64,000 nucleotides of DNA from Rummeliibacillus stabekisii (GTDB lineage: Bacteria > Bacillota > Bacilli > Bacillales_A > Planococcaceae). The position numbers and the translations under genes were made by a program. The stretch lies in contig NZ_BJVD01000010.1 in assembly GCF_007988965.1 (NCBI RefSeq), forward strand, positions 1-64,000, given 5' to 3'. The stretch's first letter is position 1. Every line of letters begins with the position of its first letter. The notes beneath the pieces were generated by a model. The model made no database searches. It was not told the DNA's origin and worked only from the letters and a program-made list of their open reading frames with translations. Below, in pieces: positions 1 through 9,179 of this stretch.

Positions 1-1
1 A

Positions 2-151
2 GGTGTCAATTTTCCTGATCACCCGAAAAAAAGAGGAAATAAAGAATTAGAAAAGAGCTTGGATAAGTTAGATGAAAAGACGAAACAAAAAGCACAAAAA
101 CTAATTGATCAAGCCCAAGAAGAAATACAAAAGCTTGATTCAAAACGCTAA
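2..151 (+). CDS. C-terminal tail of an unknown charged protein (5' partial)
   Basis: An open frame enters from the left edge and stops with TAA at 149-151, giving the last 49 residues. It is very rich in Lys, Glu, Asp and Gln, with heptad-like spacing that suggests a helical or coiled-coil tail. The reading is supported by a strong terminator 28 bases after the stop. The family cannot be recognised from this fragment. Confidence 0.5.
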   Translation, partial: GVNFPDHPKKRGNKELEKSLDKLDEKTKQKAQKLIDQAQEEIQKLDSKR

Positions 152-178
152 TTATCACATTCAGAAGATATTTCAGTG

Positions 179-220
179 CTCGTACCACTACAACTTAGTT
201 GTGGTGGTACGAGTTTTTTT
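179..220 (+). terminator. Rho-independent terminator of the left-edge gene
   Basis: A 16-bp stem (179-194 with 199-214, one G-T wobble) closes a 4-base loop and is followed by seven T. It ends the left-edge gene and isolates the two-component operon that follows. Confidence 0.85.
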
Positions 221-291
221 AAAGAATTCTTTTCTACCGTAAAAGAAAGAAGTACTATAAGAAAAAAGACATTACACTATGGAAATGGGGT

Positions 292-978
292 GTGCCAGAT
301 TTGAATATTCTTTTAGCTGAAGATGATTTGCAGCTTGGCGAATTAACTAGCTTTATGTTGAAAAAGAAAGGTGGCTATAAAGTAGATTGGGTCAAGGAAG
401 GCGAAGATGCTTACGTATATGCCACCACCTCCTATTATGATCTCATTATTTTAGATTGGATGATGCCCCATGGGGATGGAATTTCGATTTGCCAAAAGCT
501 AAGAAGTGATGGATATACCGGTGCAATTTTAATGCTTACAGCTAAGGATACAGTCAAAGATCGAATTAATGGTTTAGATGCCGGGGCTGATGATTACCTT
601 ATAAAGCCGTTTGAAATTGATGAACTTTTAGCACGTTTAAGGGCACTTTCTCGGCGCAACTTTGCCCCACTTATAGAAGATAAAATATGGATACAGGACC
701 TTCTGTTGAATCGAACAAACCAGACGATCGTTAAAGGTAAAAAAAATATACAGCTAAGCCCGAGAGAATTTCAGCTACTCGATTTACTAGTACAAAATAA
801 AGGGCAGGTGCTAACACGAGATATCATATTAGAACGTGTATGGGGTTTTGATGCAGAGGTTTCGATGAAAACGATAGATGCAACTGTAAAATTGCTACGA
901 AAAAAATTAGAAATGGTTGATCAATATGATTTGCTTAAGAGCATAAGAGGAGTTGGCTATACACTTGAAAATTGCTAA
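292..978 (+). CDS. OmpR/PhoB-family response regulator
   Basis: A DNA-binding response regulator of about 228 residues. The receiver domain fills residues 4-120: acidic pair EDD near residue 11, phospho-acceptor Asp in the LIILDWMMP stretch, the Thr of MLTAKD and the Lys of LIKPF. A winged-helix effector with the usual LSPREFQLL and RGVGYTL signatures follows. It starts at a GTG; an in-frame TTG at 301 would give the more usual MNILLAEDD beginning and sits better behind the GGGG at 287-290. It overlaps the kinase gene downstream, its evident partner. Stimulus and targets cannot be read from the sequence. Confidence 0.9.
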   Translation: MPDLNILLAEDDLQLGELTSFMLKKKGGYKVDWVKEGEDAYVYATTSYYDLIILDWMMPHGDGISICQKLRSDGYTGAILMLTAKDTVKDRINGLDAGADDYLIKPFEIDELLARLRALSRRNFAPLIEDKIWIQDLLLNRTNQTIVKGKKNIQLSPREFQLLDLLVQNKGQVLTRDIILERVWGFDAEVSMKTIDATVKLLRKKLEMVDQYDLLKSIRGVGYTLENC

Positions 979-2359
979 ACTACCATTCTCCCGCTTATTC
1001 CGTAAAAGAAATATATTTGAACAGACTCAATTTCGTTTAACTGCATTATACAGTGGATTGCTTATGCTCTTCCTCCTTCTCTTTACAGCTGTTGTTTACT
1101 TTTTGTTGTATACAACCATTTTTAAGAATCAAGAACGTAATCTCCAAGGAAACTTGAATCATGAAGCTAGAAATATCGAATCCTATCTTCAATCACACAA
1201 CAATAAAGGGCAGTTGCGCTTTAAATATCAAGATTCTCTTATGAATGATGCAGATCAATTTTTTTATTACATTATGGATAATTCAGGAGAGTTAGTACTA
1301 GGTAATGAAGTCATACCTAGTATGCGTGATAACTTACTTAAAACTCTTACTAAAAAACAAGAGAATCAAGAAAATATGTACCAAGAAACAGTTCAGGCAG
1401 AGTTTCCAAAAAGGGGTCAGTTTACCGATAATAAAGATGCCTTTCAACCAATCAAAACAACAAACAACATCCGCTTACTCATTGCTAAACACTCTATTAA
1501 CTACCATGGTGAAACGATCGGCACCTTATATATTGGCAAAGATATCTCAGTTGTACACCAGATATTCAAATGGCTCTTAATCATATTATTAGGATTAGTT
1601 CTACTCTTTTCAGTGATTGCCCTTATTATTAGCCACTATATGTCGAAAAAAGCTATGATTCCAATAACGTATGCCTTTTCAAGACAACAAGAGTTCACTG
1701 CAGATGCTTCGCATGAGTTGCGTACGCCCTTAAGTGTGATGCTATCATCTATCAACGCTTTAGAATTAGTTATAGATTTAGAAGAAGAGTCCTACGAAAA
1801 AAAGATTATTTTAGGAATGAAGAAAGAAGTAAAAAGAATGACTGGATTGGTGAGTGATTTACTAACACTGGCACGTTCGGGCAGTGATGCTATTGAACTT
1901 AAAAAAGAAACATTTGATCTTCAACCTATTGTCGAAGAAGTCATAAACTCTGTTTGTCCACTTGCAGAAGCTAAGGAAGTCAACCTTCATTATGACACGC
2001 CTAATCAATTAATCCTTACAGGAGATCCCCAAAGATTAACCCAACTTCTTTATATTTTATTGGATAATGCGATTAAGTATAATCGAAGTGGTGGAGAGAC
2101 AAGTCTTTCCCTCTCCATAAGTGATAAAGAGCTGTGTATGACAGTGAAAGATACAGGCATAGGGATTGATCCAGCTAATTATAACCGGATTTTTGAGCGC
2201 TTCTATCGCGCAGACCAGGCTCGCTCTCGTGAACTCGGTGGTTATGGCCTCGGCCTCTCCATTGCCAAGTGGATTGTGCAGTCTCATGACGGCACAATTC
2301 AAGTGAAAAGTGAACTAGATAAAGGAAGCAAGTTTATTGTTCGTCTACCTATTCAGTAG
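965..2359 (+). CDS. Membrane sensor histidine kinase, partner of the upstream regulator
   Basis: Two membrane segments (about residues 25-50 and 200-222) flank an extracytoplasmic sensor of roughly 150 residues with no recognisable fold. A short linker then leads to a HisKA domain with the phospho-acceptor His in DASHELRTPL and to a HATPase domain with N box LLDNAIKYN, DTGIGI and GYGLGLSI. No clear HAMP is visible. The TTG at 965 is preferred: the AAGAGGAG at 945-952 touches the earlier TTG at 953 but lies 12 bases before 965. The gene overlaps the regulator by 14 bases, so the pair is translationally coupled. Confidence 0.88.
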   Translation: MKIAKLPFSRLFRKRNIFEQTQFRLTALYSGLLMLFLLLFTAVVYFLLYTTIFKNQERNLQGNLNHEARNIESYLQSHNNKGQLRFKYQDSLMNDADQFFYYIMDNSGELVLGNEVIPSMRDNLLKTLTKKQENQENMYQETVQAEFPKRGQFTDNKDAFQPIKTTNNIRLLIAKHSINYHGETIGTLYIGKDISVVHQIFKWLLIILLGLVLLFSVIALIISHYMSKKAMIPITYAFSRQQEFTADASHELRTPLSVMLSSINALELVIDLEEESYEKKIILGMKKEVKRMTGLVSDLLTLARSGSDAIELKKETFDLQPIVEEVINSVCPLAEAKEVNLHYDTPNQLILTGDPQRLTQLLYILLDNAIKYNRSGGETSLSLSISDKELCMTVKDTGIGIDPANYNRIFERFYRADQARSRELGGYGLGLSIAKWIVQSHDGTIQVKSELDKGSKFIVRLPIQ

Positions 2360-2374
2360 GTTAATATAAATAAT

Positions 2375-2413
2375 AAAGGAGTTGATGATAAAAAAATCAC
2401 CAACTCCTTTTTC
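2375..2413. terminator. Bidirectional terminator between convergent genes
   Basis: Arms 2375-2389 and 2396-2410 pair over 15 bp with one mismatch around an A-rich loop, with T after the right arm. It sits between the converging kinase and SDR genes and can serve both strands. Confidence 0.8.
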
Positions 2414-2414
2414 A

Positions 2415-3143
2415 TTAAAATGGATTTGTTGCAATAAAGCTAGCTGTTTTAATGTACATGCGTGAATTTAATTTCAATTGACTTACAATGAATTCAGCAA
2501 GATCTTCAGCCTGAATAAATTTAGATTCGTCATTGTCTTTAATCAAGCTTAGATCAAGCGCCAAATCTGTCGCTACTGTACTTGGGGTTAATGCAGATAC
2601 ACGAATATTATTACGGCGTACTTCTTGTGCAAGCGATTCTGTGAAACCAATCACAGCAAATTTGGATGCACTATATGCACTTGATGTTGCTGCGCCGCCC
2701 AAGCCGCTTGTAGAAGAAATATTGATAATGTCTCCGCCATTTTTCTCAATTAATTGTGGCAATACAGCACGAGTTACATAATATGTGCCCATTAAATTAG
2801 TATCAATGATGCGTTTCCATTCTTCTGGATCCATTTCTAGAACACTCGCGAATGTTGCAACACCTGCACTGTTAATCAAAATGTCTGCTTGTCCTAATTG
2901 ATTTGTCAAAGCTTCAACAGCCTCTTCAACCTGCTGTTTATTGGCTACATCAGCAACTGCATAAGCTGCTTTTACACCTATGCTTTCAATTTCTTTTACT
3001 ACTTCTTTTAAAGTCTCTTCTGTTCTGGCAAGCAATCCTACATTTACGCCTTCCTTAGCTAAAGCGATAGCTGTTGCTTTGCCGATGCCGCGAGCACCAC
3101 CCGTAATAAATGCTATTTTGCCTTTTAATGATTGTGTCATCAT
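2415..3143 (-). CDS. Short-chain dehydrogenase/reductase, FabG-like
   Basis: A classical SDR of 242 residues, a cytoplasmic NAD(P)(H)-dependent oxidoreductase. The cofactor loop TGGARGIG is at residues 15-22, the NNAG-equivalent reads INSAG, the catalytic Ser lies in NISSTSG and the Tyr-Lys pair in YSASK. The Arg in LLARTEE after the second strand points to NADP. An AAGGAG lies 5 bases before the first of two adjacent ATGs. It is monocistronic between two convergent or divergent neighbours, so the substrate is unknown. It resembles the 3-ketoacyl-ACP-reductase-like paralogues of bacilli rather than the fatty-acid-operon fabG. Confidence 0.88.
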   Translation of the reverse strand: MMTQSLKGKIAFITGGARGIGKATAIALAKEGVNVGLLARTEETLKEVVKEIESIGVKAAYAVADVANKQQVEEAVEALTNQLGQADILINSAGVATFASVLEMDPEEWKRIIDTNLMGTYYVTRAVLPQLIEKNGGDIINISSTSGLGGAATSSAYSASKFAVIGFTESLAQEVRRNNIRVSALTPSTVATDLALDLSLIKDNDESKFIQAEDLAEFIVSQLKLNSRMYIKTASFIATNPF

Positions 3144-3284
3144 ACCAGCTCCTTGTTACAATATTTTTTAAGTATACTATGTCCTAAAGATTCTGGCTAA
3201 AAGGATGCTTATGTTTAGTTTTAAGACTATTAAATAACCATAATATGGACGTTTATAAAAACGTTCCTTTGGCAATGGTTACTT

Positions 3285-3863
3285 ATGTTTGGACTAAAAG
3301 ATCTTTTGTCTCTTGTCATCTCAGCCTTTATTATCTTGCCTGTAGTCTTGTTAATTAGAGAATCCGGATATCTTATTGTCAGCTGGTTATTTGGGGTTAT
3401 AAATCCAAGAGTAACCATTGGTACTGGTCCCCGGATCTTTAAAATTGGCATGATTGATATTCGTAAATATTATCATTTGTATAGCTGGTTTTCCTATGAT
3501 GGGATCAAACGGAAGAGCAACTTTGCATATGTCTGCATCTATGCAGGCCCTATTATAGCCAATCTAACTGTAGCTTTTTTGATTAATTTTTCTGTAGCAC
3601 ATGGATGGGGAGAGGAGTATAAGACTTTTTTAGATCGATTTGTTTTTTACGCTATTTATTATGTAATGTTCGATATCATTCCAATGATCACCACTAACTC
3701 TAAGCCCAATAATGGCATGATTATCTATGAAATGCTCCGCTATGGGAAACGGGTTGACTTTAATAATGAAGCATTTCTTCCATCTACTTCAGAAGTAGAA
3801 AAGGAATACCAAGAGTATATAGAACAATTAGAGGAAAGAAAAAAGGAAAGAATAGAAAAATAG
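3285..3863 (+). CDS. M50/site-2-protease-like membrane protein lacking the HExxH zinc motif
   Basis: A 192-residue protein with about four membrane helices and a charged C-terminal tail (Glu/Lys from residue 165). The layout follows M50 intramembrane proteases: a first helix with a motif at 25-29, then LFGV, a GTGPRIFKIG strand like the GFGPKLF of M50 enzymes, an AGPIIAN signature at 87-93, and a late DIIP...NNG segment (130-144) where active enzymes have NxxPxxPLDGG. The HExGH is RESGY, so both zinc His are missing, and the LDG Asp is not evident. I infer a non-catalytic pseudoprotease, perhaps a binding or regulatory protein. The resemblance is by motif only. Confidence 0.6.
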   Translation: MFGLKDLLSLVISAFIILPVVLLIRESGYLIVSWLFGVINPRVTIGTGPRIFKIGMIDIRKYYHLYSWFSYDGIKRKSNFAYVCIYAGPIIANLTVAFLINFSVAHGWGEEYKTFLDRFVFYAIYYVMFDIIPMITTNSKPNNGMIIYEMLRYGKRVDFNNEAFLPSTSEVEKEYQEYIEQLEERKKERIEK

Positions 3864-3888
3864 CATAACTATATCTCTTTATTCTAGT

Positions 3889-3924
3889 AAGGTGTACCTC
3901 ATGGAAAGAGGTACACCTTTTAAA
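3889..3924 (+). terminator. Rho-independent terminator
   Basis: A perfect 12-bp stem (3889-3900 with 3908-3919) with a 7-base loop is followed by a T run. It ends the M50-like gene. Confidence 0.85.
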
Positions 3925-4075
3925 TTGTGACGACTACTGACTACAAAGAACATTTTAGAAAATACCAGCTCTTCCAGTTAGATAGAGTTCGTTTTATAAT
4001 GAATAGAACGACAGTCAGATACTTTGTATATATTTTAAATTAATGTTAACCAAATAAATAACGGAGGTATTTTAA

Positions 4076-4723
4076 ATGAGTCAATACTTGTTATTGAAAG
4101 ACCATGTTTATAATTATATTGTAGAACAAATTAACAATAACGAACTTCTTAGCGGCAGCAAAGTCAATGAGAGTGCAATTAGCGAAAGTTTAAATGTGAG
4201 CAGAACACCTGTTAGAGAGGCTTTAATTCAACTATCCTCAGATGGATTGTTAGAATATGTTCCAAGAAAAGGTTTTGTGATAAAGGGATTAACAAAGGAA
4301 GAAGCAAAAGAAACCTTCTTGATTATTGGAACGCTCGATGGACTAGCCGCATCTCTTACAGCACCATTACTTAATGAGAAACATCTAAAAGAAATGGAGT
4401 TTTATGTGCAAAGCATCGATCTGGCAATTAATACGGAAAACTTCAATATGTATCATAAAATGCAAGAGGAATTTCACAACGTATACCTTTCCATTTGTCC
4501 AAACAAAAGTATTGTAGGCTTGCTTCACCAATTAGAAAAGAAATTCTTAAAAAATATGTACAATCTAGAGAATGTTGAATTCACAAAGGAAAAGCTTAGA
4601 CAGACAAATAATGAACACAAAAAGATGATCGAATTATTCAGAGCTGGAGATATCGACGTATTAGAAAAACACATGAGAGATGTTCATTGGAATTCAGATA
4701 AGATTGATATTATTCCCTTATAG
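4076..4723 (+). CDS. GntR-family (FadR/FCD subfamily) transcriptional regulator
   Basis: A 215-residue regulator. The N-terminal winged helix (residues 8-75) contains the GntR signature INESAISESLNVSRTPVREAL-like stretch, and the all-helical C-terminal FCD ligand-binding domain (about 80-205) carries the metal-binding pattern with His in HKMQEEFH, in NEHKKM and in MRDVHW. A GGAGG precedes the ATG. It is followed after about 390 bases by the amidohydrolase-transporter cluster on the same strand, which it most likely controls. FCD regulators usually respond to small organic acids or amino-acid derivatives; the ligand here is inferred, not seen. Confidence 0.88.
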   Translation: MSQYLLLKDHVYNYIVEQINNNELLSGSKVNESAISESLNVSRTPVREALIQLSSDGLLEYVPRKGFVIKGLTKEEAKETFLIIGTLDGLAASLTAPLLNEKHLKEMEFYVQSIDLAINTENFNMYHKMQEEFHNVYLSICPNKSIVGLLHQLEKKFLKNMYNLENVEFTKEKLRQTNNEHKKMIELFRAGDIDVLEKHMRDVHWNSDKIDIIPL

Positions 4724-5112
4724 GATTGTGGGTATTTATTCAACTCTTCTATTATTCGCTATCTCTTGAAGTGACCCCCACTTCCTCCGCCGAAGTGGGA
4801 AGCTGCGTGTAATATAGATGATTAGATAAAGATAATCTATATATGCCCTGTAAATGTTTTATAAACGTACAGATTTCCTTCTTCATTATCATCCTTTCTA
4901 TTCACTTTCACCTTTCCGTTGTTTCAAAAAAAAATCTATCCTAAATTTTAAAAATCACCCTATTATGCAATTCTCATTCTGTTAATACATTTCTTATACT
5001 TAGTTTCCTCATTCGAAGGGACCAACAATAGTTGGACTTTTCGAATTATTTTTTATTGAAAAACATAAAATATAATGTACAATATACAATATACTTTATA
5101 GGAGGTTTGCAA
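4724..5112. other. Intergenic region with a GC-rich hairpin and AT-rich promoter-proximal repeats
   Basis: No gene is supported here. A compact GC-rich hairpin (4777-4784 with 4792-4799, arms CCCACTTC/GAAGTGGG) lacks a T run and is followed by a second imperfect inverted repeat around 4812-4848. Near the next gene, 5022-5044 is another inverted repeat. The tandem TACAATATAC-like units at 5078-5095, just before the ribosome-binding site, are possible GntR operator sequence. Confidence 0.4.
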
Positions 5113-6231
5113 ATGAATATACAAAACTATGAAGCCGCAAAGAAATTAAGGCATGAATTGCACCAGCATCCTGAACTATCCAATGAAGAGCATTGGACAA
5201 AGCAACATTTAATCCAATTCTTGAAAGCGCATACAAATAACCTTGAGATTGTTGATAAAGGAAATTGGTTTTATGCTGCTTTCCATGCTGGGGAAGATAA
5301 ACAGAATATTGCCTTTAGAGCTGACTTTGACGCATTGCCTATGGACGAAGTCATTGATGTTCCATGGGCTTCAAAGTTTCCAGGGAAGGCGCATAAATGC
5401 GGTCATGATGGACATTCTGCTACGTTGGCGGGATTTGCCCTTGAAATTGATCAGAATGGAGCTGAGAATAATATATATTTTCTCTTCCAACCTGCTGAAG
5501 AAACGGGCGATGGTGCCATTCAATGTGTTGATTTTATTGTAGAAAATAATATTGATGAGATTTTTGCCTATCATAATATGAGTGGCCTTCCCTATCAATC
5601 GGTCAATATCATAGACGGTACTATGCTTTGTGCTTCCAAAGGTATGTCCATATATTTTAAAGGGTTGCCAGCACATGCTAGTCAACCAGAAGAAGGAACC
5701 AATCCTTCTATTGCAATTGCCAATATCGTAAGAGAAATTCCGACATTCATTTCACCACAAAAGAACGATGGCTTAATTTTATGTACAGTTGTTCAAGTTG
5801 ATATCGGTGAAAAAGCATTTGGGATTGCTGCCTCCAAAGGGGTCATTCGGTTAACAATACGCGCTTTATATGAAAAAGAATTAGACCAGCTTCAACAAAA
5901 TCTCGTGAACTTCGCTGAAGAACAGGCCAAAGAATATGGATTGGAAGTAGCTTTCGAGTATAATGATGAGTTTCCAGAAACCGCTAATCATAATGAGAGC
6001 GCAGAAAAAATACGAACTGCAGCCAAAGCAAAAGGGATGAAATTAATTGAATTAGAAGAAGCATTCCGTGGATCCGAAGATTTCGGCCATTTTACAAAGC
6101 TTACAAAAGGCTCGTATTGCTTTATCGGTAATGGTGAGGATTATCCTCAAGTTCATACACATGAATATGATTTCCGAGATGAACTAATAGAAACAGGAGT
6201 AGAACTATTTATGGGTATAGCTCATGGTTAA
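5113..6231 (+). CDS. M20-family metal-dependent amidohydrolase (peptidase M20D-like)
   Basis: A 372-residue cytosolic hydrolase that should cleave an amide bond in an N-acyl or aminoacyl substrate. Metal ligands of the M20 catalytic domain are visible: RADFDALP, the KCGHDGHSA Cys-His-His cluster, QPAEETGDG with the catalytic Glu pair, the AYHN His and, near the end, GSEDFG. A dimerisation insert lies between. I take the ATG at 5113 because AGGAGG lies at 5099-5105; an upstream in-frame extension has no ribosome-binding site. It is first in a three-gene run with a transporter and a second M20 enzyme, echoing the abgA-abgB-abgT arrangement for p-aminobenzoyl-glutamate. The true substrate is unknown. 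Confidence 0.88.
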   Translation: MNIQNYEAAKKLRHELHQHPELSNEEHWTKQHLIQFLKAHTNNLEIVDKGNWFYAAFHAGEDKQNIAFRADFDALPMDEVIDVPWASKFPGKAHKCGHDGHSATLAGFALEIDQNGAENNIYFLFQPAEETGDGAIQCVDFIVENNIDEIFAYHNMSGLPYQSVNIIDGTMLCASKGMSIYFKGLPAHASQPEEGTNPSIAIANIVREIPTFISPQKNDGLILCTVVQVDIGEKAFGIAASKGVIRLTIRALYEKELDQLQQNLVNFAEEQAKEYGLEVAFEYNDEFPETANHNESAEKIRTAAKAKGMKLIELEEAFRGSEDFGHFTKLTKGSYCFIGNGEDYPQVHTHEYDFRDELIETGVELFMGIAHG

Positions 6232-6334
6232 AATCAAACGGCGACGCCTAATGGGGATTAGGGCTGATAGCATTTGATCTACAAGCTAGTATGCTTTTTC
6301 TGAAAAGCTACCTAGGGAATTGGGAGGACAATGT

Positions 6335-7747
6335 ATGTTTAAAAAAGGGGAAAAAAAGGGGTTTAGCTTTCCACATGTTTATATTATGTTTTTGCTCGTC
6401 ATGTTGCTAGTAGTCATCCTTTCATGGATTGTACCAAGCAGCGAGTATGAACGTACTGTAGATCCAAAAACCGGTATTACCAAACTCAATACGGATGTAT
6501 TTCATTATATCCAAAACAAAAATCCTATTTCGTTTATGGACTTCTTTACAGCATTACATAATGGAGTTGTACAGTCGGCGGATATTATAGTGATGTTGCT
6601 CTTTGCTAGCGGAGCACTTTATATCCTTGAAAAATCCGGAGCTATCGCTGCGGGTATTCATAAGCTGTTGCAGATTGCAGAGGGCAAGGAAAAGCTAATC
6701 ATTATTGCATTGCTTGCTTTATTTTCTATCCTAGGAACAATTGGCTTTGGTGAGGGTGGCATACCTTTTATCCCTCTCGCAATGGCTGTCATCATGGGAA
6801 TGGGTTATGACCGAATTACGGCTTTCGCTACGTCGACAATTGGTTTAGCCATTGGTTTTACATCAGGCGTAGTTAATTTTTATACTACTGGCGTTAGCCA
6901 AACAATTGTTGGCTTGCCAATCTATTCAGGGCTCATTTTTCGAATTGTTTCATTGATTGTCTTTTTGATTATTTCTGCAATATATATACTGCGATATGCC
7001 AATAAAACAAAAGCAGATGCTACAAAAAGTATTGTATTTAATGAATATTTAGAGCAGCTGGATCATACTAAAAAAGCTGAATATGAAGAAGAAGCATTTA
7101 CATGGCCAAGGAAAGTGGCATTAATCGGGCTTGTCGCTGTTTTAATAGGCAGTGCCTTTGGAGCTATACACCTTGGATGGGGAATGCCTGAGCTATCCTC
7201 CATCTATGCTATTTATGCAATCTTCTTAATTATCGTATTGCGATTAAATCCAAGTGATGCTGCTGAAACATTTGGTATAGGCGCTGCTCGTCTACTACCT
7301 ACGGGACTAGCTATAGGGTTCGCACGTTCTGTGATGATACTGATGGATCAAGCAAAAATAATTGATACAGCTGTCCACGCATTGTCTGGCATGCTTAGTC
7401 ACACGGGGTCAATCATTACCCTGCTTGTCTTATTTATTGTAGTGATTTTCTTTAATTTCTTTGTGGTTTCAGGAAGCGGAAAAGCGATGATTTTAATGCC
7501 GATCATGGGCCCTCTTGGAAAAATATTAGGTATCAATCAACAAATAATGGTTGTCGTTTACCAATTTGGAGATGGTTTTACAAATTATTTATGGCCAACC
7601 TCTGGGGGCTTAATGGCAGCTCTTGGCATGTCTAATGTAAGTTACTCTGATTGGGTAAAATTCTCATTAAAATTATTCCTATTGCTACATTTTGCGGCAT
7701 TCATCTTAATCATTATCGCTAATTCCATCGGGTTGGGTCCTAATTAA
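6335..7747 (+). CDS. YfcC-family membrane transporter (anaerobic C4-dicarboxylate carrier-like)
   Basis: A 470-residue integral membrane protein with 11-13 predicted helices and the family start pattern: a short basic N-terminus, FPHVYIMFLLVMLL, then the PSSEYERTVD loop. Members of this ion-coupled superfamily carry organic acids or amino acids; YfcC has been proposed as an amino-acid antiporter but is not firmly characterised. The ATG at 6335 has GGGAGGAC about 6 bases before it. Placed between two M20 amidohydrolases in the same direction, it probably imports their substrate. Conserved Gly-rich hairpins (GTIGFGEGGIPF near residue 140 and VSGSGKAM near 385) support the family call. Confidence 0.85.
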   Translation: MFKKGEKKGFSFPHVYIMFLLVMLLVVILSWIVPSSEYERTVDPKTGITKLNTDVFHYIQNKNPISFMDFFTALHNGVVQSADIIVMLLFASGALYILEKSGAIAAGIHKLLQIAEGKEKLIIIALLALFSILGTIGFGEGGIPFIPLAMAVIMGMGYDRITAFATSTIGLAIGFTSGVVNFYTTGVSQTIVGLPIYSGLIFRIVSLIVFLIISAIYILRYANKTKADATKSIVFNEYLEQLDHTKKAEYEEEAFTWPRKVALIGLVAVLIGSAFGAIHLGWGMPELSSIYAIYAIFLIIVLRLNPSDAAETFGIGAARLLPTGLAIGFARSVMILMDQAKIIDTAVHALSGMLSHTGSIITLLVLFIVVIFFNFFVVSGSGKAMILMPIMGPLGKILGINQQIMVVVYQFGDGFTNYLWPTSGGLMAALGMSNVSYSDWVKFSLKLFLLLHFAAFILIIIANSIGLGPN

Positions 7748-7790
7748 TGATCTTCTATTACACTTGTATTAATTAAAGGAGGATGCTAGA

Positions 7791-9017
7791 ATGATTAATT
7801 TTTTTGAGGAAGCAAAGAATTATGAAGAACAAATTATTAAGGATCGCCGACATTTACATAAACACCCTGAAGTTGGTTTTGATCTTCCACATACACAAAA
7901 ATATATTCAAGAACGGTTAGATGAAATGGAAATACCCTATACATCGTGCGGGACTGTGCCAGATGAGGTCAGAGAAAAATATATCAAAGCAGGATTTAGT
8001 TCACAAGAGAATTGTACGGGCGTCATAGCAACGATTGGTCATGGAACTCCCTGTATTCTACTTCGTGCCGATATGGATGCTTTACCCATCCAAGAAGAAG
8101 TTGAAGTTGATTTTAAATCACAGCTTGAAAACAAAATGCATGCGTGCGGCCACGATTCTCATGTAGCGATGCTACTAGGAGCTGCACAGCTTTTGAAGAA
8201 TCATGAAGAAGACTTAAAAGGGACTGTGAAACTTTTCTTCCAGCCTGGAGAAGAATGGGGTTTTGGGTCTAAACTAATGATTGATGACGGAGCACTTGAA
8301 AATCCAAAAGTCGATGTAGCATTTGGCATTCATATCATGCCAGATCAACAAGCGGGAACTCTGTCTGTTAGTAAAGGGACTTTAACACAAGCAATGGATA
8401 CATACATTGTAGACATCAAAGGGAATGGTGGTCATAGCTCACAGCCACATAAAACAGTCGACGCGAATATGATTATGAATCAGCTTTATACAAGTTTAAA
8501 TCTTCTCTTCACACGTGAGGCGGCGCCCGACCAAAACGTAACGTTTTCAATCGGAGCAATGAATGGCGGTACAGTAACCAATGTTATCCCTGATAAGGGC
8601 GTACTTAGCGGCAATATGCGTAGCTATGATCAAAAAACACGTGATTATCTATGTGAACGAATTCCTGAAATGATTGATTATGTTGTAAAAGCATGGCGCG
8701 GAGAATATTCAATAACAGATTTCCATACGCCAACAACTTATAATAACCCTAAATTTGTTGACGAAATAACTCCCCTACTTCAAGAAGTAATGGGCGATGA
8801 AAATATTGTGGACAATGGCGTTATGAGTGGTTCGGAAGATTTTTCTTACATTTCTCAGGAAGTCCCTTCTGCTTTTGTTGTGTTAGGTACAGGAGAAGAA
8901 GGAGCCCCACCTGTTCATAATCCACGTATGTTCCAAAATGAAGATATTTTTAAATATGGAGCAGCTTTACACGCGAATGTTGCCATGGGTTGGTTACACT
9001 CGCAATCTGAAAATTAA
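7791..9017 (+). CDS. M20-family amidohydrolase, second copy
   Basis: A 408-residue M20D enzyme of the hippurate hydrolase / IAA-amino-acid hydrolase type. The metal-site motifs are complete: RADMDALP, HACGHDSHVAM, QPGEEWGFG, GIHIMP and a C-terminal SGSEDFSY. AAAGGAGG precedes the ATG. It is only distantly related to the first M20 gene of the cluster and carries an unusual insertion before the first metal motif (around residues 50-75), so the two enzymes are not a recent duplication. They may act on different substrates or form a heteromer, as in AbgA/AbgB. Confidence 0.88.
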   Translation: MINFFEEAKNYEEQIIKDRRHLHKHPEVGFDLPHTQKYIQERLDEMEIPYTSCGTVPDEVREKYIKAGFSSQENCTGVIATIGHGTPCILLRADMDALPIQEEVEVDFKSQLENKMHACGHDSHVAMLLGAAQLLKNHEEDLKGTVKLFFQPGEEWGFGSKLMIDDGALENPKVDVAFGIHIMPDQQAGTLSVSKGTLTQAMDTYIVDIKGNGGHSSQPHKTVDANMIMNQLYTSLNLLFTREAAPDQNVTFSIGAMNGGTVTNVIPDKGVLSGNMRSYDQKTRDYLCERIPEMIDYVVKAWRGEYSITDFHTPTTYNNPKFVDEITPLLQEVMGDENIVDNGVMSGSEDFSYISQEVPSAFVVLGTGEEGAPPVHNPRMFQNEDIFKYGAALHANVAMGWLHSQSEN

Positions 9018-9022
9018 AGCTT

Positions 9023-9066
9023 AAAGCCCAATCCTTCTGAGTTCTTAGTGGGGTTGGGTTTTCATT
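9023..9066 (+). terminator. Probable terminator of the amidohydrolase operon
   Basis: Arms 9023-9034 and 9051-9062 form a 12-bp stem with G-T wobbles, followed by a modest T-rich stretch, just after the last stop codon of the cluster. Confidence 0.6.
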
Positions 9067-9179
9067 CTGTTTCACGTGAAACATTGCTTTTGCTAGTTCC
9101 TGCTACTGGAATGTATTATACAAAATGACTATGATGAAATTATTCCTACTCCATTTCTCTCGAAAGGATGTATAACGCG

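Noticed and set aside
6-188. Minus-strand open frame at the left edge
   Set aside because: It is antisense to a better plus-strand frame that ends just before a terminator, and it crosses that terminator.
5032-5112. 27-residue N-terminal extension of the first M20 hydrolase
   Set aside because: No ribosome-binding site precedes it, and AGGAGG lies directly before the ATG at 5113, where the M20 fold begins.
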